Shown: positions 41,601 to 45,498 of the stretch, piece by piece
Position numbering within the stretch: position 1 is the stretch's first letter
How the letters are laid out: the number at the start of each line of letters is the position of its first letter
Source of the DNA: Silene noctiflora
Taxonomy: Eukaryota; Streptophyta; Magnoliopsida; Caryophyllales; Caryophyllaceae
Assembly (NCBI GenBank): GCA_009801015.1
Contig: VHZZ01000969.1
Coordinates: forward strand, 96,081-141,578
Direction of reading: 5' to 3'
Length of the DNA: 45,498 bases
Position numbers and translations under genes: made by a program
Notes under the pieces: model-generated
What the model saw: only the letters and a program-made list of their open reading frames with translations
Database searches by the model: none
What the model was told of the DNA's origin: nothing

Positions 41601-41987
41601 AACTAAATCAAATTCTTGCAATTGCACTAAAGCATGAAACTTAGCATGAAATTACTAAAACTGGAGAAATATAGAGCGTGAGAAATTGAATCAAACTAAA
41701 TCAAATGTTAGCAATTACCGTAAAACACGAAATTGAGCATGAATTATCAAAAACTGAGAAGTATAGAGTATGGACGATTGCATGAAACCAAATCAAATGC
41801 TCACAATTACAGCTAACCACGAAATTGAGCATGAAATTGTTACAAATTGAGAAATATAATATGAAAAATTGCGAGTATACCTTTGACGAGTGAGGTTATG
41901 GAGGATAGATTTACGGTGAAGATAAGCGCCGTCGGTGTCGAAGGGTTTACGAAGAGAGTTTGTTAATCGAGGAAGCTGCAGCACCAT
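11718..41987 (-). CDS. DExH14: DExH-box ATP-dependent RNA helicase, ASCC3/Slh1 homologue (DExH14-like)
   Basis: Forty-nine coding exons join without a break into 2083 aa, close to the usual 2,100-2,200 for the family. Order: N-terminal region (1-415), helicase cassette 1 (about 416-880), Sec63 domain 1 (about 890-1250), cassette 2 (about 1260-1730), Sec63 domain 2 (about 1740-2083). Both cassettes keep their motifs: Walker A APTGAGKT 457-464 and APTGSGKT 1304-1311, DEVH 568-571 and DEIH 1408-1411, SAT 605-607 and STA 1445-1447, QIFGRAGR 805-812 and QMMGRAGR 1640-1647. This is the tandem Ski2-like architecture of ASCC3 and BRR2. The start [13 protein letters not shown] and the second-cassette wording ([21 protein letters not shown]) favour ASCC3 over BRR2. 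ASCC3/Slh1 splits collided ribosomes in the ASC-1/RQT complex and acts in alkylation repair; the plant role is inferred. Exon groups are listed in the next entries. Confidence 0.96.
14858..15112. mobile_element. Tourist-like (PIF/Harbinger) MITE in helicase intron 46
   Basis: The ends are inverted repeats (GGGTTGTGTTTGGATG, and inverted GGCCTTGTTTGGATAC) flanked by TAA on both sides (14855-14857 and 15113-15115), the 3-bp target duplication of PIF/Harbinger elements. The 255-bp body has a purine-rich arm (GGGAGGG) and a complementary pyrimidine-rich arm, so it folds on itself. No coding capacity. Confidence 0.8.
17636..17715. mobile_element. Short hairpin, probable internally deleted Stowaway-type MITE
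   Basis: CTCCGTTTCACTTGGTTCCTCCCACTTT-type sequence is followed about 20 bases later by its near-perfect inverse, with a 15-bp exact stem (GTTCCTCCCACTTTT). It directly precedes the next MITE in helicase intron 40. Confidence 0.5.
17727..17986. mobile_element. Stowaway-like MITE in helicase intron 40
   Basis: The left end reads TACCTCTGTCCCAAATTA and the right end, inverted, TTCCCTCCATCCCTTTGAT, which is the Stowaway CTCCCTCCGTCCC theme in degenerate form; TA precedes the left end. AT-rich interior, no coding capacity. The right end lies only about 35 bases from exon 40. Confidence 0.6.
20634..20662. repeat. Poly(A) run of 29 bases
   Basis: An uninterrupted run of 29 A lies in helicase intron 35. 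It could be a simple repeat or the tail of a retroposed copy, but no upstream body or flanking duplication was recognised. Confidence 0.8.
21311..21970 (-). mobile_element. Au-like tRNA-derived SINE, interrupted by a hAT element
   Basis: Read on the minus strand, the 5' part carries GGCGCACGGGTTCAAGTCC, including a pol III B-box-like GGTTCAAGTCC (21939-21950), then CCTCTTGCC, the ACCCTTGTGGTGGGACCCTTCC block and a 3' end GGGGCTGCCCTTTTT, which matches the widespread plant Au-type SINE from memory. A perfect 18-bp target duplication, ATCTCTTTCCTCAACTGT, lies at 21293-21310 and 21971-21988. The SINE body is split at 21362/21861 by an inserted hAT element. Confidence 0.88.
21363..21860. mobile_element. 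hAT-like MITE rich in ACCCG, nested in the SINE
   Basis: The ends are TAGAGCTGG and, inverted, TAGAGGTGTCA. Flanking octamers are GGTCCGGG (21355-21362) and GGTCCGAG (21861-21868), an 8-bp duplication with one difference, as hAT elements make. Both arms are packed with ACCCG/GACCCG units on the plus strand, and no transposase frame is present. Confidence 0.8.
22465..22600. repeat. Local tandem duplication
   Basis: CATCGATCCAGAGAAATGCA occurs at 22465 and again at 22552, an 87-bp offset, followed in both by TT.TAATTGA.CAAAA and ATCATACC. It is a recent, imperfect 1.5-copy tandem repeat in helicase intron 35. Confidence 0.75.
26112..30233 (-). other. Helicase exons 22-28: first Sec63 domain (residues 897-1249)
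   Basis: Exons: 30021-30233, 29575-29727, 29254-29478, 29077-29178, 27545-27625, 27310-27390 and 26112-26315. Conserved Sec63-type words include [36 protein letters not shown] and RWWILVE. In the family this region packs against the helicase core and regulates it. The 1.45-kb intron 25 (27626-29076) and the 1-kb intron 27 (26316-27309) hold repeat-like DNA. Confidence 0.92.
28128..28330. mobile_element. Probable degenerate MITE in helicase intron 25
   Basis: The left end CACTCCCTCCATTTCACTA resembles a Stowaway terminus. The other side has GAAATGAAGAGGCAAATGGA, roughly its inverse but eroded. Limits are approximate and no clear target duplication was seen. Confidence 0.4.
30813..35585 (-). 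other. Helicase exons 9-21: first helicase cassette (residues 455-896)
   Basis: Exons: 35526-35585 (Walker A), 35064-35135 (YVAPMK, motif Ia), 34855-34971 (ELTGDMQL), 34600-34761 (TTPEKWD and DEVH), 33726-33791 (GLSATLPNY), 33481-33633, 33319-33402 (VFVHSRKDT), 32130-32204, 31899-32030 (FGIHHAGM), 31755-31820 ([13 protein letters not shown]), 31548-31613, 31348-31470 ([10 protein letters not shown]) and 30813-30962. Most introns are phase 0, and every helicase motif is intact, so the cassette should be ATP-hydrolysing. Confidence 0.95.
34345..34553. mobile_element. Stowaway-like MITE in helicase intron 12
   Basis: Terminal inverted repeats CTACCTATCTTCAACCCATT and, inverted, CTACTTCCCGTTCCATTTATT are flanked by TA on both sides (34343-34344, 34554-34555), the Tc1/mariner target duplication. 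About 209 bp, AT-rich, non-coding. Confidence 0.7.
36416..36688. mobile_element. hAT-type MITE with perfect 8-bp target duplication
   Basis: Terminal inverted repeats CAGGGGCGGACCCAGG and, inverted, CAGGGGCGGATCCACC are flanked by ACTACCGG on both sides (36408-36415 and 36689-36696). The 273-bp body, in helicase intron 7, contains a tRNA-like A/B box module on the minus strand, described separately. No transposase. Confidence 0.9.
36484..36537 (-). ncRNA. tRNA-like pol III promoter module inside the hAT MITE
   Basis: On the minus strand an A-box-like TGGTTCAAATGG starts 42 bases before a perfect B box, GGTTCGAATCC, close to the spacing in a tRNA gene (about 44). GGGGTTCGAATCCC also forms a T-arm-like stem and loop. 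The rest does not make a good cloverleaf by eye, so this is a tRNA-derived or SINE-like relic, not a working tRNA gene. Transcription is unproven. Confidence 0.45.
37121..37438. mobile_element. Tourist-like (PIF/Harbinger) MITE in helicase intron 7
   Basis: Ends GGGGTCGTTTGGTT and, inverted, GAGGGTGTTTGGTTGG, flanked by TAA at 37118-37120 and 37439-37441. The 318-bp interior repeats GGAATGGAGTTAGAA and its complement, so it can fold back. It is non-coding. Confidence 0.8.
38580..38608. repeat. (TCC)n microsatellite
   Basis: CCCCCTCCTCCTCCTCCTCC in helicase intron 5, a short pure trinucleotide run with no coding context. Confidence 0.7.
38677..38705 (+). mobile_element. 29-bp 5'-truncated retroposon insert
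   Basis: A CGGGGTTCGCCCCTCATTCG-type stretch ending in an A-rich tail is flanked by a perfect 17-bp duplication, AATGGGATTCTACCTTT, at 38660-38676 and 38706-38722. Target-primed insertion leaves this pattern: the 3' end of a LINE or SINE plus tail and a long target duplication. It is in helicase intron 5. Confidence 0.75.
39575..39775. mobile_element. Possible eroded Tourist-like MITE in helicase intron 3
   Basis: A purine-rich arm (GGGAAAGGGAGGGTAAGGG) and a pyrimidine-rich arm (CCGCTCCCTTTCCCTTCATC) plus ATCCAAA words resemble the element at 14858-15112. Termini are eroded and no target duplication was found; limits are approximate. Confidence 0.4.
40756..41060. repeat. Imperfect ~160-bp direct duplication in helicase intron 2
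   Basis: The block starting CAAACCAAACTACATCACTT (40756) recurs at 40919 in diverged form, with shared ACAAT.GAC, TAACCA.AAATGACAAT and GCAGAA.TAGCA words in the same order. The second copy reaches to the edge of exon 2. Confidence 0.6.
41150..41880. repeat. Minisatellite of about eight ~92-bp units filling helicase intron 1
   Basis: Units start at about 41150, 41246, 41338, 41431, 41510, 41605, 41698 and 41790, each opening AAATCAAATGCTCG-like and containing GTAAAACACGAAATTGAGCA and a GAGAAATATAGAGTATG-like box. The array runs from close to exon 2 right to the exon 1 donor (GTATAC). Units differ from each other by roughly 10-25 per cent by eye. Confidence 0.85.
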
Positions 41988-42588
41988 TTTTGGAGAAGTG
42001 TATGATTCGCGGAATCGCAGCGGTGTTACAAAGGGCTTTGAGCATGAATGTTGGTTGGGTAGGGCCGTAGCGCTGTATAAACGAAGAACCAACCATGCTA
42101 ATACCGAAACGGACACGAACACGGATACAAAAAGAACACGTAACACGACATTTTATAAATAAAATTTAAGATACGAGACACATTATCTGAATTTAATAAA
42201 ATATATATTTAATAGTTATATATGTATGGTTTTATTTTTGGAAAAATATTTGATATTAAATTTGAATAAGTGAAGGTAAAACTTAACATTGATTATTAGT
42301 GTATTGAGACCAAGAGAGTCCTAAACGATTCTTTGAGTCCTTAATTCCTCATCTAAGCCAGTAGATCAAGGAAATGAAGGGTCAAGATTAGATCTAATTA
42401 GAAGGATGGATGACTAAAATTAAAACAAAAAGATGTGGCTTATAAGGAAAAAAAACAATTCATTCACTCACATTTCATTCCTCTCATCCACAACAAAATA
42501 AAAACCTAAATAACTATATGACATAAACAGTCAACAATATGTTAAGAGAGAGAATGTTAGATAGAGAGAAAAAAAATCGCAATTAGGG
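41988..42588. other. Helicase promoter side and AT-rich spacer
   Basis: The part near 41988 must hold the 5' leader and promoter of the helicase gene, but no clear TATA box in a standard position is seen on the minus strand (TATAAAA at about 42150 is the nearest). The remainder to 42588 is AT-rich with no coding signal. Confidence 0.45.
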
Positions 42589-43059
42589 TGTTGTTTGGGC
42601 CCAATTTCGCATAATGGGCCGAGGAGTAATAGGTGAGGAAGATATGGGTTGAAGGCTCAAAGGCCCAATTGTCGTGCGTACAAGGGAAGAGTAGTGTATG
42701 GGCTCAGGAGACGTCAGACCCAGGTAGCTAAGAGGAAGCGACACATGGGAGGCAGCCCAACGGATGGACGAATGGATACTTGGAAGACAAGCAAGGCTAA
42801 CCCTAATTAGGGTTAGATACTATATGTAGAGGCAAAGGAGGAAAGAAGATTCATTCATAACCTAGCAACAAGCACTCACGTATAACTCGAACTAGCAATA
42901 GACACATTGCCTTCATTGTATTACTATTATCAATATTGCTAGTGAATATCTTGAAAGGATACCGTCTCCTTCCCGCGGTCGTTTCCCACATTGGGTTTTC
43001 CGCGTCACCAAATCCCTTGTGTTATTTCTCTTTATTTTACGTACTACGACGCACATACA
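42589..43059 (+). mobile_element. LTR-like segment, possible solo Copia-type LTR
   Basis: The segment can be read from TGTTGTTTGGGCC to a CA at about 43059. It contains a TATA-like TACTATATGTAGAGG and the phrase TTTCCCACATTGGGTTTTCC followed by CGTCACCAAATC, typical of the 3' half of plant Copia LTRs. No primer-binding site follows and no 5-bp target duplication was found, so limits and identity are tentative. It could be part of the LINE 5' region instead. Confidence 0.4.
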
Positions 43060-43144
43060 GGACGATTCACACTTAAGACCACTTTGACCCTAAATTAACC
43101 TAGCTACTTAAAAATACCAAAACAGGTGCTTTGTGAGGTTAGTA

Positions 43145-44466
43145 ATGACTAGACATCGCAAAACAATTCCTATCAATAAATCTTCTCTTCACAAATCTAT
43201 TTTACATCAAAAATCAAAAAATTATACTTCTACTATGGATTTTTTTACTCCTTCGAGTTCTGTGCAAGCCAAGAATATTGGGGTAGTTGTAGAGCCGATA
43301 TTGGAATAGCATGCAAGGGATGATAGTGGGGTGGAACCGTTCAACATGTCTTCGGAATTGGAGTCTATTGAGGAAGAAGTTGATGATAATGATGGCGAAT
43401 GGACTGAAGTTGGCAACAAACCAAGTTCGTCAACTGCTACGCCTGGTATGCTCCAATTATCCTTTGATGATGATCAATCTGAAATAGATTTTTGGTCTCA
43501 TGCTGTTTACTGCTATATTCTCGAGGCTAACCCTCCCTGGAGTGTTGTTGCTGGTTTTATAAAGCGTATGTGAAATGCAAAGACCATAGATAAGATTTCT
43601 TTTAAGTCGAATGGGGTATTTCTTGTGAGATTTAAGACGAAAGCAAAGAAATAATTGGTGATGCAGGCAGGACCTCTACTCTTTGATAATAAACATTTAA
43701 TTATCAAAGAATGGAGCCATATTTTGCAAAATTGAAGAAGAAAGATGTAGATATAGTGCCATTTTGGATACGGTTATATGGGCTGAATCTTAAGTTCTGG
43801 GGACCTGCTATTCTAAAAATTGCTGGTTTAGTTGGAGAACCGGTAAGATTGGACATAGATTCTCAAGATAAGACCTTTTTTGGGTTTTCTCGTATAATGG
43901 TGAAGGTGAAAATTGGGCAGCAGTTACCAGATTATGTGAGGTTTTTTGATGAGCTGGATATACCTCATCATCAGAATATTCACTATGAATGGAAGCCTGT
44001 GGTGTGTGGTGAGTGTAAGGTGTTGGGACATGAGACTCGGAATTGTAGGAAACATGAGATAAGGAAAGTCAAGCTGAAGGGGAATCAAAGAAAAGTTTGG
44101 AGGCCAGTTCAGAAGCCTGTTGAGCAAAGTGAGAAGGTAGATGGTCCTGATTTTCTTTTGAATGTTCAAGATTTTCCAGTGCTTACTCCTGCTCATTCTT
44201 CTGGGTCTGGGCTACCTCTAGCTACACCTATACCAGTGCATAACCCAGGTTTAGGGGTGTCTCTAATCACTCTTATGCTTAGTGTTGGCACTAAGTTGCC
44301 TACATCTTCAGTCAGGATCATTACTAAAGTTACTAGACAGGATGGTGGATGCAGTGATGAAGGGTGCAGGAAAACTTTTTTAGACTCTCTTAATACTCCA
44401 GTCCCTGGTAATAGTGAGAGTGGTGGAGAAAGGGCAGGTGCCTTGCTAACTAGTGATCATGGTTAG
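43145..44466 (+). pseudogene. LINE ORF1 (DUF4283 plus zinc knuckle), decayed
   Basis: From an ATG at 43145 the frame is recognisable but carries stops at 43307-43309, 43571-43573 (TGA where a conserved Trp belongs, between RM and NAK) and 43652-43654. It then shifts by one near 43712 into the frame that runs to TAG at 44464. The product has the DUF4283-type pattern (GVFLVRFK, PFWIRLYGL) and a CX2CX4HX4C zinc knuckle (CGECKVLGHETRNC, about 44008-44050), as in ORF1 proteins of plant L1-type LINEs, which bind RNA. Inactive as it stands. Confidence 0.85.
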
Positions 44467-44709
44467 TTTGGGATTCTGGTATGTGAGAGGGTGTAACAGC
44501 TCTAATAAACAGAGAGACATAAGATGTTTCCTGCAGAATAATAATATTAGCTTAGTTGGGTTGATGGGGACAAGGGTTTGGACTTGTTTTATTAATAAAG
44601 TTCATCAAGGGTTAGGGAATAACTTGGCCTTAGTTACTAATAACTGTGTGTGTGATGATGGGAGAATATGGATATTATGGGATGATATGGTCTTTCAGTT
44701 GGATGTTTT
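44459..44709 (+). pseudogene. LINE ORF2, N-terminal endonuclease fragment, truncated by an LTR element
   Basis: Starts MVSLGFWYVRG, with the ATG overlapping the ORF1 stop by 8 bases (44459-44466), a common arrangement in plant LINEs. It reads as the start of an APE-type endonuclease (FLQNNNISLVGLMGTRV). The usual catalytic Glu in the LLETK/R motif is Gly here. About 83 codons remain before the LTR begins at 44710; the reverse transcriptase is not in the window. Confidence 0.8.
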
Positions 44710-45498
44710 TGTAACACTCCCACACTCCAAAGTGCCTTACCAAGGTCACCTTGAGTATAAAGGTGCTACCATCTCGGTTTCCCGAGGCAATGTATATCAT
44801 TAGACAATAAAGAAACATCATCTAAATAAATAGTTTAAAGGTTACAACCGTTTATCCAAACTGACAAAAACGATACAAAGATCCAAGAGACAACTACTAA
44901 GGCAACACAAAACTCGAGACACAGCGGAAGACTCTTCTAAACACTTCGTGGTGATTCCCCCAGCTATCCCATGCGCATCATCTCATACCTGCTCAATAAC
45001 TGCTCACCATCCCCGAATGGATCACCACAGTTTTTAAAACAATTAAACGGGGTCAGTTACTGCATATACAATTTACGATACTAAGTACACACACGCACAC
45101 ACGCACACACACACACACACCCAATCCACCAACTCCGCCACCACTCCACATCACTCCACATCATTGACTACACACCCAAGGTGTGTAGCCCTGTCAGTGG
45201 GGGACCGCAACCGTTTCCACCTAAGCCCCGCTCATCAATCTGAGCGAAAACCCAAGTTCATTAATGTGCACATTCCCTCCTGTGACGGGTTCCACGGAGG
45301 GCGAATCAAGGGCGTGAATCCACTCCCGCAAGTGACTCCACTCAGCCGAGAACGCATCTCACAACATACTCCAATCTCCACATCAACCATAATACATCAC
45401 ATCCAGACAGTCATACAACACAATTATCAAATACCATCAATATCAACATAAACGCATAACAAACAAACACCAATTAACAAATCAATTCTTTTCTTCTT
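44710..45498. mobile_element. Ty3/gypsy-type LTR, 5' part, continues beyond the window
   Basis: Begins TGTAACACTCCCACACTCC and contains CCATCTCGGTTTCCCGAGGC, wording I know from Ty3-type LTRs of the Amaranthaceae. It starts abruptly inside LINE ORF2, so it inserted later. A (CA)n tract lies at 45086-45120, followed by ACTCCACATC repeats. The other end and target duplication are outside, so orientation and completeness are unknown. Confidence 0.6.
45086..45120. repeat. (CA)n microsatellite
   Basis: A 35-bp ACACACGC/ACAC tract within the LTR-like sequence. Confidence 0.85.

Larger units (their letters stand above)
35662..41987 (-). other. Helicase exons 1-8: N-terminal region (residues 1-454)
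   Basis: Exons: 41881-41987, 41074-41135, 40453-40621, 39052-39487, 38898-38963, 37959-38063, 37564-37863 and 35662-35778. The start at 41985-41987 was chosen because [10 protein letters not shown] begins the conserved block; the frame is open further upstream without family resemblance. For exon 3 only the donor at 40451-40452 keeps phase with exon 4; the nearer GTAGAT donor at 40480-40481 breaks the frame. Exon 4 carries an acidic patch (CDDDDVEFG). Exon 8 holds the motif just before Walker A (NRIQSRIF). Confidence 0.9.

Noticed and set aside
41150..41880. CRISPR-like array
   Set aside because: Regular ~92-bp units are continuous diverged tandem copies without unique spacers, in a plant intron.
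41988..42146. N-terminal extension of the helicase frame by 53 residues upstream of MVLQLPRL
   Set aside because: The frame is open, but the conserved family start is the Met at 41987; the extension is hydrophobic and low-complexity and lies where the leader is expected.
44710..44803. Continuation of LINE ORF2 past 44710
   Set aside because: The frame stays open by chance after the LTR begins; similarity to the endonuclease ends at the junction.

Overview
This window is nuclear DNA from a flowering plant. The genes are AT-rich and intron-dense with consistent GT-AG junctions. Encoded proteins include a plant-specific X8 (CBM43) wall protein and a plant-type GH35 beta-galactosidase with a C-terminal lectin domain, and the non-coding DNA is full of plant transposons. 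The repeats (an LTR beginning TGTAACACTCC, a recurrent TACTCCGTA word) suggest Caryophyllales, probably Amaranthaceae/Chenopodiaceae. That placement is an inference.

Layout: (1) 1-549, upstream DNA and promoter. (2) 744-4608 (+), a 4-exon X8-domain, GPI-anchored plasmodesmata callose-binding-like gene (237 aa) with a MULE-type element in intron 2. (3) 5417-9688 (-), a 17-exon BGAL7/15-like beta-galactosidase (841 aa), convergent with the first gene. (4) 9689-11717, intergenic, with one orphan ORF. (5) 11718-41987 (-), a 49-exon giant helicase gene whose exons join in frame into 2083 aa: two Ski2-like helicase cassettes, each followed by a Sec63 domain, the plant ASCC3/Slh1 homologue (DExH14). 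Its introns hold a SINE with a hAT element inside it, another hAT MITE, Tourist-like and Stowaway-like MITEs, a tiny retro-insert and a minisatellite. (6) 41988-45498, a repeat zone: an LTR-like segment, a decayed LINE (ORF1 with stops and a frameshift, ORF2 start) cut by a Ty3-like LTR that runs off the window.

The three genes are unrelated in function: callose binding at plasmodesmata, cell-wall galactan turnover, and probable ribosome-collision/RNA surveillance. There is no operon-like logic. I did not find a convincing new biological system. The best leads are structural: a 27-bp in-frame duplication that creates tandem splice acceptors in the beta-galactosidase, a pol III-like A/B box module inside a hAT MITE, an over-represented 9-mer that could be transposon footprints, and well-dated nested insertions in the helicase introns. 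All exon boundaries were derived by hand from reading frame, splice consensus and family conservation.
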